DNA from: Bacteroidota bacterium
Lineage (GTDB): Bacteria; Bacteroidota; Ignavibacteria; Tepidaquicellales; Tepidaquicellaceae
Assembly (NCBI GenBank): GCA_018266835.1
Contig: JAFDZP010000002.1
Location: forward strand, 1,215,302 to 1,279,301
DNA length: 64,000 nt
Reading direction: 5' to 3'
The notes below the pieces were generated by a model that was not told the origin of the DNA, did no database searches, and was given only the letters and a program-made list of their open reading frames with translations. Shown one piece after another: positions 44,479 to 52,863 of this stretch. The number at the start of each line of letters is the position of its first letter. Within the stretch, counting starts at the first letter, position 1. The position numbers and the translations under genes are program-made.

Positions 44479-46242
44479 TTATTTCATAAGAAGCATTTTG
44501 ATTGACTCGGTAAAATTTGCCGTAATCAACTTGCAGTAATAAACTCCGCTTGAATAATTTCCTGCATTCCACTGGGTTTCATATTTACCTGCGGGAAGTA
44601 TTTCGTTTACAAGTGTTTCTAGTTCTTTACCTGTATTATCAAATATTTTTATTTCAACATTACCGCCGTTAGCAGGTACATCGTATTTAATCTTAGTTGA
44701 CGGATTAAACGGGTTCGGATAATTCTGATGCAGACGGAAGTCATTCGGAACTCCGTTTGTTTGTTCGTTAATTCCAATAGGATCAACAACTTTAAAATTG
44801 AGCATCATGCCGTCATCTTCATGTTCAAGATTATGACAGTGCCACAAATATAGTCCCTTATATTGAGTAAATTTTACTAGTACTGCAACCTGTTCATAAG
44901 GATTTACAAGCACTGTTTCTTTCCAGCCTTTATCGTTCGGCGCTAATGTTGTATTTCCGTTTCTTGAATAAACCTGAAACAGTATACCATGGCTGTGCAT
45001 CGGATGAAAGTCACCCGTTGCATTTGTTATCTGCCATTTCTCAAGTCCGTTTTGCGGGACTTCAAAATCAATTCTATCCATCTGGAATGTGAGTCCGTTT
45101 ATTCTGTGCATACCTGTCATTCCGCCCGATGTGACATGTGATAGTGTAAAATTTCTTGTCCTTACAACGTCAGCATTATTATAATAAGTAATCGGTGTTA
45201 AAGCTGCAGGCACTACTCCGCCTGAAGATGTATTCGATGTTATGTCAAATCTTAACAAATTCATTTCTGTACCCTGCTGGTATGTAGTTCCGCCTGTACC
45301 TGCGAAAGGAAGAGATTTCAGAGTAACACTTTGACCGATTGTATAAGGTGAAAAATCAAAAAGAATTTCTACGCGCTCACCGGGAGATAAATAGAATGAA
45401 GTTGCTGCAACAGGAGCATCTTTCAATCCTCCGTCAGTTCCAATTATGTAAAAGCTTCTGCTATCGGAAAATGCAATTTTATAAACCCGCGCATTTGAAC
45501 CGTTAAGTAATCTGAATCTGTACAAAGTTTTGCTTACCTGAAAATATGCATCCGGCGTTCCGTTAATGAGCGGTATATCTCCAAGCATTCCATACATTTT
45601 ATCATCGGCATTTGGATTATAATTGAATTGCGGAATGTCAACGCTGCGCCTATCCTGTATGCATAATGGAATATCAAAATTTCCGCTTGGTAGATTTAAA
45701 GAAGCTTCATCGGGATCAGTTACAATAAAAAATCCTGCAAGCCCCTTGAATGCCTGCGAAGCCGTAAGCATATCTGCATGCGGATGATACCAGTAAGTAC
45801 CTGCACGCTGCACAATCGGAAACGTATAATTATAAGTTTGTCCGGGATGAACAGGATATTTAGGATGTCCGTCCATAATTTCCGGCGCAAGTATTCCGTG
45901 CCAGTGAAGGACACTATCTTCCGTTAAATTATTAGTGAAGTTTACATTTAGAGTAGAACCCTTCTGAATAATAATTGTAGGTCCGGGATATGAATTATTT
46001 ATAGTAACTAATGGAGTGGTTTGACCGGGCCAGACAGTTTGATTCGTTACCGAAGCTGTCATAGTATTTCCGGATAGAACAGGAGGAAACCGTAAAGCAT
46101 TTCCTGTAACTTGGTTCGATAGAGGTTTTAGAAGAAAATCATTTCTTTCGCTCGCGTAAAGTTCTTTTTGAATTAAACTTCCCGGAACAGAAATTAAAGC
46201 ACCCAAGCCCAATGCTTTTTTAATCATTTCGCGGCGTTTCAT
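44479..46242 (-). CDS. multicopper oxidase with Tat-like leader and T9SS tail
   Basis: This 587-residue oxidase of the CotA/CueO/bilirubin-oxidase type couples substrate oxidation to reduction of O2. All copper ligands are visible: HWHG (113-116), HPH (153-155), HPMHSHG (413-419) and HCHNLEHEDDGMM (468-480), with Met as axial type 1 ligand. The N-terminus KRREMIKKALGLGAL resembles a twin-arginine signal. The C-terminal 85 residues are a T9SS type A domain starting LHQNYPNPFNP. A copper-binding HMA lipoprotein gene lies 95 bp upstream on the same strand, so Cu(I) oxidation/tolerance is a reasonable role; laccase-like activity on phenolics is the alternative. Confidence 0.93.
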   Translation of the reverse strand: MKRREMIKKALGLGALISVPGSLIQKELYASERNDFLLKPLSNQVTGNALRFPPVLSGNTMTASVTNQTVWPGQTTPLVTINNSYPGPTIIIQKGSTLNVNFTNNLTEDSVLHWHGILAPEIMDGHPKYPVHPGQTYNYTFPIVQRAGTYWYHPHADMLTASQAFKGLAGFFIVTDPDEASLNLPSGNFDIPLCIQDRRSVDIPQFNYNPNADDKMYGMLGDIPLINGTPDAYFQVSKTLYRFRLLNGSNARVYKIAFSDSRSFYIIGTDGGLKDAPVAATSFYLSPGERVEILFDFSPYTIGQSVTLKSLPFAGTGGTTYQQGTEMNLLRFDITSNTSSGGVVPAALTPITYYNNADVVRTRNFTLSHVTSGGMTGMHRINGLTFQMDRIDFEVPQNGLEKWQITNATGDFHPMHSHGILFQVYSRNGNTTLAPNDKGWKETVLVNPYEQVAVLVKFTQYKGLYLWHCHNLEHEDDGMMLNFKVVDPIGINEQTNGVPNDFRLHQNYPNPFNPSTKIKYDVPANGGNVEIKIFDNTGKELETLVNEILPAGKYETQWNAGNYSSGVYYCKLITANFTESIKMLLMK

Positions 46243-46337
46243 ACGCTAGAATTTTGTAGATTAAAAAATCCTGGAACTGTATGAAACGTAAGAAATACTA
46301 AATAAAAGTTAAGGTCAGAAATTAAAGTATTACAAAA

Positions 46338-46724
46338 TCAATGACCGCCGATTTTACAGCAGTCTTCCAGCTTTTCGTAGGCAGCTTCATTTTTTTTCTT
46401 TCCGTTCGCATCGTAACCTATTAAAGTAATTTCGTTCTCTATCTTATCCTGATTGGTTTTATTTTTGTCGTAATCAATTGTTGCTATTTTATCTTTAACG
46501 CTAACATTGATAGAGTTTACTCCATCAACTTTTTTCATAGCCGTTTCAATAGTTTTCTTACATGTAGCGCATTGCATTGTCGGGAGATTAATTTTTACTA
46601 CTTCGCCTACAGCTTTTGTATCAGGCGATTTATTTTCTGCTGTGCTGTCGTTTTTTGCTTTATTGCATCCTGCTAAAAAAGCTACGGCAAGTAAAACAAA
46701 TAAAATATTTTTAATGTGAGGCAT
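46338..46724 (-). CDS. HMA-domain copper-chaperone-like lipoprotein
   Basis: This 128-residue lipoprotein has lipobox FLAGC (Cys20), a Lys/Asp-rich linker, then a heavy-metal-associated domain (about 42-112) with MQCATC (Cys52, Cys55) and the usual VDGVNSINVSVKDKIATIDYD body. The C-terminus has an additional EDCCKIGGH (Cys122, Cys123, His128) that could form a second metal site. It would capture Cu(I), Hg(II) or a similar soft metal at the membrane, and may deliver it to, or protect, the multicopper oxidase encoded next. The cysteine-rich tail is an unusual extra. Confidence 0.85.
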   Translation of the reverse strand: MPHIKNILFVLLAVAFLAGCNKAKNDSTAENKSPDTKAVGEVVKINLPTMQCATCKKTIETAMKKVDGVNSINVSVKDKIATIDYDKNKTNQDKIENEITLIGYDANGKKKNEAAYEKLEDCCKIGGH

Positions 46725-46811
46725 CTTTTAAATTTTGGTTATTAGTAAGATAGAATTATTAGTTAATTTATGCAACAAATGTAATTATCTAAAAATTTCA
46801 TTGGCATAAAA

Positions 46812-47621
46812 TTATTTTTTGGCTTTTATTGAAAAAAGCATAGGAAGTTTTTCTCCGAACTTTCTCATCCGCCAGTAGCCGTCGGCTTCCTGATACATAT
46901 CCGGAAAAATATTGTATGGCGAATATGGGAATTCGTGAACGAATTCGATTTTCAAATCTGCCAGTATTAACCCGTTTAATGTTTCGGAGATTGCATGGTT
47001 CCAGCTATATTCAATTACGCCCTGCAGTTTTTCTGTGCTGCTTGCATAAGTTGTTGTGGAAGATATTTCTATTGGTTTCTTTGTTGTAAAATAAGAATAC
47101 TCAAATCTTTCAAAGTTGTCATCGAACATCCATACCATGGGATGAAATTCTATTATATAGAATGTACCGCCGGGCTTCAGGAAATGGTTTATTATATTTC
47201 CCCATTCGTTAAGGTCCGGCAGCCAGCCGATGACTCCGTATGATGTAAAAATAATATCGAATTTTTTATCCATATGATTTTTTAAATCATATACATTGCA
47301 GTTAATGAATTCAGCCTCAAGACCAAGCTTGTCATTCATCTCTCTTGCATTTTTGATAGCTTCATCGGAGAAATCAACTCCCGTAGCCTTTGCTCCCATT
47401 CTTGCAAATGAAAGTGTATCCTGGCCGAAATGGCATTGCAGATGGAGAACAGATTTTCCTTTAACGTCTCCTATCTCATCAATCTCAATTTTATTTAATG
47501 AGTTTTTTCCTGCAAGAAAAGATTCGTTATCGTAAAAATCGGATTTTACATGAATAGAAGTTCTCTCATTCCAGAGTTTTTTATTCCCTTCAAAGTATTT
47601 ATTTATTTCTTCCTGTTCCAT
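46812..47621 (-). CDS. class I SAM-dependent methyltransferase
   Basis: This 269-residue cytoplasmic methyltransferase has motif I VLHLQCHFGQDTLSFARMG (in parts, about 59-77), an acidic VDFSDEAI at the end of strand 2, a motif IV-like FDIIFTSYGVIGWL and a post-motif LKPGGTFYIIEFHP. The HLQCHFGQDTLS segment is typical of one widespread small-molecule methyltransferase subgroup. The acceptor is unknown. It is followed on the same strand by unrelated genes, so context does not help. Confidence 0.9.
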   Translation of the reverse strand: MEQEEINKYFEGNKKLWNERTSIHVKSDFYDNESFLAGKNSLNKIEIDEIGDVKGKSVLHLQCHFGQDTLSFARMGAKATGVDFSDEAIKNAREMNDKLGLEAEFINCNVYDLKNHMDKKFDIIFTSYGVIGWLPDLNEWGNIINHFLKPGGTFYIIEFHPMVWMFDDNFERFEYSYFTTKKPIEISSTTTYASSTEKLQGVIEYSWNHAISETLNGLILADLKIEFVHEFPYSPYNIFPDMYQEADGYWRMRKFGEKLPMLFSIKAKK

Positions 47622-47626
47622 TATAA

Positions 47627-48634
47627 TTATTTCTTAATAAAGATATTTGTTGTGCTGAATATATTTTTAAAGTAATTCTTTCGCCATGCCGGTTTATATT
47701 TATTCAGAATCAAACCTTCAATTGCTCCGAAAGAATAAACACAGTTTCTTTGATTTTCTTTAAGAGTTATCTTGTCGATTTCTTCATCAAGTCTTTTTAA
47801 TCTTTTCTGATAATTATCATAAAGTGTTTCATAGTCGCTTAGTGATTTGAAATCTTGCGAAAACTGATAGTCATTTTTTAAAAGATAATTTAAAACTTCG
47901 TACTCTGTATATCTTGCAATTCCTTCCTGCCATAGCTGAAATTCAAAATACTTAGAATCCTTTTCACTTACAATTTTTTTAAATCTTTGCTTTTCTTTTA
48001 AATATCCTGCAGTTTTTTTCCTGAATGACTTTGTATTGATACTCTGATAAGCCGATATAAGTTTTGATTTTAAATTATTGAAAGAACTGTTCACAACGGA
48101 ATCTTCATATGGAAATTTATAATTCAATATCCACATTCCCGATTCATCTCCGTCTTTCAAATCAAGTTTGTTTAGTGCATCCTGATATTTTTTGTATGAA
48201 TACTGATACTGATGAAAATGTTCGTGTAATAAAGTTATGACCCAGTTTATACTGCTCTTTTTTGTGTTTTCAGGTGTGCCGACTACAATTGTTGATACTC
48301 CTTTAACTGCAGGAAAAGTTGCGAGAAAATTATTCTGAAATACTTTTTTTCTTATAAAAACTTTTGTATTGAGATAAGTATCAAAGTACGATTGAGTAAA
48401 ATCTTCTGAAGGGTTTGGATGATTAATAAGATACTCGAGGGAATCCGTTACAAATAAAATCACAAAATCATTTTTGCTCCAGCCTTTCCATATATTATCT
48501 GACACAAACTCAGAGATTTTCATTGCTTCACCAATGCGGATTTTATCCTCGCGGCGTAGTTCAGATTGTGATACGGACTGAGAGAAAGAAACAAATGGAC
48601 ATAAGAATAGAACAAGCAGTATAATTTTCTTCAT
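47627..48634 (-). CDS. secreted putative zinc metallopeptidase (HExxH, gluzincin-like)
   Basis: This 335-residue exported protein has a signal peptide at about 1-19 (SFSQ). It contains HEHFHQYQY with HExxH at 137-141, and about 96 residues later WQEGIARYTEYE, whose Glu237 is positioned like the third zinc ligand of gluzincins. A surrounding helix (WVITLLHEHFH) fits the metallopeptidase active-site helix. I do not recognise the family by name. It lies just upstream of the methyltransferase gene (5 bp). Catalysis is inferred from the ligand pattern only. Confidence 0.62.
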   Translation of the reverse strand: MKKIILLVLFLCPFVSFSQSVSQSELRREDKIRIGEAMKISEFVSDNIWKGWSKNDFVILFVTDSLEYLINHPNPSEDFTQSYFDTYLNTKVFIRKKVFQNNFLATFPAVKGVSTIVVGTPENTKKSSINWVITLLHEHFHQYQYSYKKYQDALNKLDLKDGDESGMWILNYKFPYEDSVVNSSFNNLKSKLISAYQSINTKSFRKKTAGYLKEKQRFKKIVSEKDSKYFEFQLWQEGIARYTEYEVLNYLLKNDYQFSQDFKSLSDYETLYDNYQKRLKRLDEEIDKITLKENQRNCVYSFGAIEGLILNKYKPAWRKNYFKNIFSTTNIFIKK

Positions 48635-48687
48635 ATAAATTTTTTCAAAAATATACGAAGCAAAAAGAGAAATGTTTTTAGATATGA

Positions 48688-49185
48688 TTATTTCTTACGG
48701 TCGTAGATTCCGTTTTTTGAAGCCAGACGCTGGTCTCTTCTTTGAAGTGCCTGTTCAAAACGTTTTATTTCCTCTTCTGTTTCAGGAATAATTTCCGGAA
48801 CAGGAATTGGTTTCATTGTGACAGGGTCAAGATTTACAAAAGTTAAGTAAGCGCTGTTAGATAAATATAATTCACCGGATTTAATAGATTCTACCTCTAC
48901 TCTTACACCAACTTCCATTGAGCTTCTGAACGCCCTGTTAACAGATGCCTTTAAGCGGACAATGTTGCCGAGCTTGATAGGCATATGAAAATTAAGATTA
49001 TCGACAGAGGCTGTGACTGCTACATTATTGCAATGCCTTGATGCAGCAAGAGCTGCAGCAATATCCATCCAGTGCATTAATCTTCCTCCCAAAAGATTTC
49101 CGAGAATATTAGTATCATTTGGCAGAACAAGCTCAACCATTTGAACCTGTGAATCTTTAACTTTTTTAGGAAGAAGCAAACTCAT
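48688..49185 (-). CDS. acyl-CoA thioesterase (hotdog fold, YciA/BACH-like)
   Basis: This 165-residue hotdog protein hydrolyses acyl-CoA to free acid and CoA. The active-site segment is NDTNILGNLLGGRLMHWMD...AALAASRH; the Asn-x-x-G-x-x-x-GG and Asp pattern is that of the YciA/BACH group. It is followed by VDNLNFHMPIKLGNIVRLKASV. It acts as a multimer in the cytoplasm. Its start overlaps the bamD-like gene stop by 1 bp, indicating coupling. The C-terminus has a Glu/Arg-rich tail beyond the fold. Confidence 0.9.
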   Translation of the reverse strand: MSLLLPKKVKDSQVQMVELVLPNDTNILGNLLGGRLMHWMDIAAALAASRHCNNVAVTASVDNLNFHMPIKLGNIVRLKASVNRAFRSSMEVGVRVEVESIKSGELYLSNSAYLTFVNLDPVTMKPIPVPEIIPETEEEIKRFEQALQRRDQRLASKNGIYDRKK

Positions 49186-49973
49186 TATGATGGAAGATTA
49201 TTTTTAATATTTACAACTTTTTGAAGTAGGTCGCTGCTTTTAAATTTACTTTCAAATCTCTCTATTTCTTTTTTCGCATCGGAATATTTTTTCTTGGCAA
49301 TTAATGCCTGAATTTTTCCGTAAAGAGCATCATCGGCTAAATCAGTTTCGAAATATTCATCAAGCAAAGCATCGTAATAAATAATCGCTGATTTGTAATT
49401 ACCGAGAATCATGTACTGCTCAGCTGACTTATATTCTTTTAATGCGAGTTTATTTTTCAGTTCAGTAATTCTTTTTTCACAATCGGAAACCAAAGCATCT
49501 TTGGGATATAAGTCCATGAAATTCTTGAACTCCTGAATAGCGTATTTTGTATACGTCTGATCCAGATTATATGCAGGTGATAAACCATAGTAACATAAAG
49601 CCAGCTGGTATCTTGCTTTCATAGCCAGTTCTGAACCGGAATAATTTTTTAGCAGGTACTCAAATTCATATGCAGCAAGTACGTATTCTTTTCTGGCGTA
49701 ATAACTCATGCCAAGATAAAAAATAGCTTTATCTATAACTTTAGTTCCGGAGTATCTTAGTTTTATCAAACCAAAATCTTCAATGGCATCATAGTAGTCC
49801 CCGCTCTGATATTTTTTATATGCTATATCGTATGCTTTTTCAGGATCGTCGTTTATTTCCCTGTCACTTTTACTTGAACTTCCGCAGGATGAAAATATTG
49901 CTGCTGAAAAACAGAGGGCAAAAATAATACAAATAGACTTTAGATATGAATGTGAGCTTTTTCCTAATTTCAA
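49185..49973 (-). CDS. bamD: BamD-like outer-membrane assembly lipoprotein
   Basis: This 262-residue lipoprotein has lipobox FSSC (Cys30) and a chain of TPR motifs: AYDIAYKKYQSGDYYDAIEDFGLI (in parts), KAIFYLGMSYYARKEYVLAAYEFEYLLKNYSGSE, MKARYQLALCYYGLSP and a final LADDALYGKIQALIAKKKYSDA. This is the BamD/YfiO pattern; the protein helps BamA insert beta-barrels. The YQLALCYYGLSP...DQTYTKYAIQEFKNFMDLYP segment is especially close to the family. The gene lies between a 208-residue exported protein and the thioesterase on the same strand. Confidence 0.85.
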   Translation of the reverse strand: MKLGKSSHSYLKSICIIFALCFSAAIFSSCGSSSKSDREINDDPEKAYDIAYKKYQSGDYYDAIEDFGLIKLRYSGTKVIDKAIFYLGMSYYARKEYVLAAYEFEYLLKNYSGSELAMKARYQLALCYYGLSPAYNLDQTYTKYAIQEFKNFMDLYPKDALVSDCEKRITELKNKLALKEYKSAEQYMILGNYKSAIIYYDALLDEYFETDLADDALYGKIQALIAKKKYSDAKKEIERFESKFKSSDLLQKVVNIKNNLPS

Positions 49974-50015
49974 ATTGCTGTTTTTAAGTTTAAAATTTAG
50001 TTCTGTTTATTCCTG

Positions 50016-50642
50016 TTACTTATTTCTTACGGTAAAAAATAATATTACTGCTGCTGCAGATGCCAATATTACTATTGATGGAACTAAGTATTTTGAAAAA
50101 AAACTTTGCGAGGGAAGAATACCCTGCGCAAAGAAAAATTTATCGTTTTCAACCGAGCTTAAATTATCAAGCTCAAAATCGTCTGTGTAACTCTGATTAA
50201 ATCTGTAACCCTGAACATCCTGTCCCTCAAAATAACATCTGTATTTTACTATGGAAAGACGCTTTATATATTTATCTCCGAGTAAATCTTTTTCAAAAAG
50301 CTTCTGATACTTTGTATCTAATACTAAGCTGTCAATTATAATCTTTACATCACTTCCAAGATTTGCATCTGAAATAATTTTGTAATCAGGGAACCTGTTT
50401 TTTATTCTACTCCGAAAATAACTTTCGGTTTCATAATCGGAATGATTTATTTGCATTAAATAAACCTTATCCTTATTCAAAATCAGCCTGTCACCTAAAA
50501 GGTCAAAACTTGATTCCAAAAGAACGTTTATGTTCTCAAGATTTGTTTTAAGCTTTTGTGTGTTACTTTGAGGAAAAGCATTTTGAATAAGAGCTAAAAA
50601 TAATAACGCCGTATAAAACAGTTTGCCGTAAGTAAAATTCAA
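50016..50642 (-). CDS. exported protein with C-terminal membrane anchor, unknown
   Basis: This 208-residue protein has a signal peptide at about 1-24 (AFPQ), a soluble domain of about 150 residues rich in Asp, Leu and Tyr, and a C-terminal hydrophobic segment (LVPSIVILASAAAVILFFTV) followed by RNK, i.e. one membrane anchor. I do not recognise a family. It lies 42 bp upstream of bamD on the same strand and may be cotranscribed, so an envelope role is likely but unproven. Confidence 0.6.
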   Translation of the reverse strand: MNFTYGKLFYTALLFLALIQNAFPQSNTQKLKTNLENINVLLESSFDLLGDRLILNKDKVYLMQINHSDYETESYFRSRIKNRFPDYKIISDANLGSDVKIIIDSLVLDTKYQKLFEKDLLGDKYIKRLSIVKYRCYFEGQDVQGYRFNQSYTDDFELDNLSSVENDKFFFAQGILPSQSFFSKYLVPSIVILASAAAVILFFTVRNK

Positions 50643-50674
50643 AGACCTGCTCTTGCTTAAGTATCTATATAAAA

Positions 50675-50707
50675 TAAAAAAATTCCGTCCCGAGAGAATT
50701 CGGGACG
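50675..50707 (-). terminator. rho-independent terminator of the glutamate dehydrogenase gene (minus strand)
   Basis: On the minus strand CGTCCCGA/TCGGGACG (50700-50707 with 50686-50693) is followed by a long T-run (A residues 50676-50682). It is 31 bp beyond the gdhA stop. Confidence 0.88.
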
Positions 50708-50738
50708 AAATTTTATGATAATTAATTATTTTAAAAGA

Positions 50739-52028
50739 TTAACCGTAGATTCCTCTTAGTTTCAGAACCTGGGCAACCTTATCAATTGCGTAAACATATG
50801 CACCTAAACGAAGTGTGGTGTCATATTTTATAGCTGTATTGTAAACGTTTTCAAATGCTTCTCTCATCATTCTGTTCAGTCTGTTGTTAACATCATCTTC
50901 TTCCCAGAAGTAACCAATTCTATCCTGTACCCATTCGAAGTATGAAACTATAACTCCGCCTGAGTTTGCAAGAATGTCAGGGATAACCATTACTTTGTTT
51001 TCTCTTAGGATCTGATCAGCATCGGCTGATGTAGGACCGTTAGCACCTTCAACAATTAATTTTGCTTTGATGTTTCCTGCATTGTGTGCAGAGATCTGGT
51101 CTTCTTTTGCAGCAGGTACAAGTATATCACATGGAAGCTCGAGTAATTCTTCGTTTGACACTTTCTCTCCGAAGTTTCCGCCCGCAAGTGATCTGTTCTT
51201 AGCAACGTAATCAATTGCTTCCTGAACATTAATACCTGTTGGATTATAATATCCGCCTGATACATCACTGATAGCAACGATTCTTACACCTTGTTTGTGT
51301 AATAAATCTGCGCTGACAGAACCTACGTTTCCGAAGCCCTGTACTACGCATGTTGTATCTTCAGGATTGATTTCCATTTTCTTTAAAGCAGAAAGAGTTG
51401 CAATCATAACTCCTCGTCCTGTTGCTTCTCTTCTTCCGAGTGAACCGCCGATAACAATCGGCTTACCTGTTACAACACCTGTTACAGTATTTCTTTTGTG
51501 CATGCTGTATGTATCCATTATCCATGCCATTACCTGTTCATCTGTGTTCATATCCGGAGCAGGAATATCTGTGTCAGGTCCGAACACATCAAGCATATTT
51601 GCTGTATATCTTCTTGTGATTTTTTCTAATTCTGTTTTTGATAATTTTGAAGGATCGCATTTAACGCCGCCCTTAGCGCCTCCGTAAGGAATATTTGCAA
51701 TCGCGCATTTCCATGTCATCCATGATGCAAGCGCTTTTACTTCGTCAAGATCAACATCGGGAGCATAACGAATTCCGCCCTTTGATGGTCCTAAAATGTT
51801 ATCATGAATTACTCTGTAGCCTTCAAACACTTCAAGCTTACCGCTGTCCATCGCTACCGGTATAGAAACAATAACTTGTTTTACCGGATATTTTAAATAA
51901 TTATATAATCCTTCATCTAGTTTGCATAATTCTGCTGCCTTGTCAAATCGTACCATCATGCTTTCGAACGGATTTGCTTCGCCTCTTTTATAAGGAGCGG
52001 GCTCTTTATACTTAGTTTCAGTCGACAT
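50739..52028 (-). CDS. gdhA: glutamate dehydrogenase (Glu/Leu/Phe/Val family)
   Basis: This 429-residue enzyme interconverts glutamate and 2-oxoglutarate plus ammonia, linking nitrogen and carbon metabolism. Key segments are KGGIRYAPDVDLDEVKALASWMTWKCAI (in parts), the catalytic PYGGAKGGVKCDP, DIPAPDMNTDEQVMAW, the GKPIVIGGSLGRREATGRG loop, and the Rossmann motif VQGFGNVGS. Length matches the hexameric class. NAD or NADP preference is not readable with confidence. It is monocistronic with its own terminator and, upstream, a 200-bp promoter-bearing gap to tRNA-Pro. Confidence 0.96.
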   Translation of the reverse strand: MSTETKYKEPAPYKRGEANPFESMMVRFDKAAELCKLDEGLYNYLKYPVKQVIVSIPVAMDSGKLEVFEGYRVIHDNILGPSKGGIRYAPDVDLDEVKALASWMTWKCAIANIPYGGAKGGVKCDPSKLSKTELEKITRRYTANMLDVFGPDTDIPAPDMNTDEQVMAWIMDTYSMHKRNTVTGVVTGKPIVIGGSLGRREATGRGVMIATLSALKKMEINPEDTTCVVQGFGNVGSVSADLLHKQGVRIVAISDVSGGYYNPTGINVQEAIDYVAKNRSLAGGNFGEKVSNEELLELPCDILVPAAKEDQISAHNAGNIKAKLIVEGANGPTSADADQILRENKVMVIPDILANSGGVIVSYFEWVQDRIGYFWEEDDVNNRLNRMMREAFENVYNTAIKYDTTLRLGAYVYAIDKVAQVLKLRGIYG

Positions 52029-52228
52029 TTAAGTAGTTTTTAAGAAATTAATTAATAGTTGTTAGAGAAATGAATTCCGTAATTAAAATTAAGATAATGC
52101 TTTTCGATATTCAAGGTAAATACCTTTGAAAAATAACCACAATTATGGATTTTAAAGAAGCAAATTTATAAATATATTACATACTTTCGGGATAGTATAA
52201 TCTGGAATTTTTACCATCCCGAATAAAT

Positions 52229-52302
<74 letters not shown>

Positions 52303-52505
52303 CAAAAGTTGTTCAAGCAATAAAACTCTAAGAAATAAATTTACCCTAATCTCGCTTAAATAAACCGGTTTTCAAATTAGCTTTTCTGGCGAAGGCGATT
52401 CCTGAAACTTCTCAATTACTTAAACAGTTTAAATAATTGAGACATTTAAAAACTGTGTGATTTAAAAAGACAAAATTCTTTTAAATCCGTCAAGCCAAAG
52501 GTAAA

Positions 52506-52754
52506 ATGTACTACACATATATTTTAAAATCTTCTTCTACCGGTAAAATATATATAGGGCATACCGATAACTTAGAGAACAGATTAAAAGAGCATAATGC
52601 CAAGGGCAAGTCTCTTTACACAAGTAAAAAAGGTCCCTGGAAAATTATCTGGAGCAAAGAGTTTCCTGATAGAGGCGGGGCAATGAATTTTGAAAATAAT
52701 CTGAAAAGGTTAAAGAACAAGAAGGAATACATTACTCAGTTACTTGAAAGTTAA
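52506..52754 (+). CDS. small GIY-YIG nuclease domain protein
   Basis: This 82-residue stand-alone GIY-YIG domain carries YYTYILKS (2-9), KIYIGHT with YIG at 16-18, Arg26 in NRLKEH, and catalytic Glu63 in AMNFENNLK. Such short proteins, related to UvrC N-terminal and intron-endonuclease domains, cleave DNA; stand-alone members are frequently accessory and mobile. It sits 203 bp downstream of the tRNA gene on the same strand, a common insertion context. Native target unknown. Confidence 0.88.
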   Translation: MYYTYILKSSSTGKIYIGHTDNLENRLKEHNAKGKSLYTSKKGPWKIIWSKEFPDRGGAMNFENNLKRLKNKKEYITQLLES

Positions 52755-52863
52755 TTCCTGTCTTGGAAATTAATAACTGAATTTTTACTTTAGACTATAA
52801 ATTATTTTAAAGCAGCGATTATACTTAAGGGAGATTTCTCCCTTTTTTAATTTTAATATTCAA

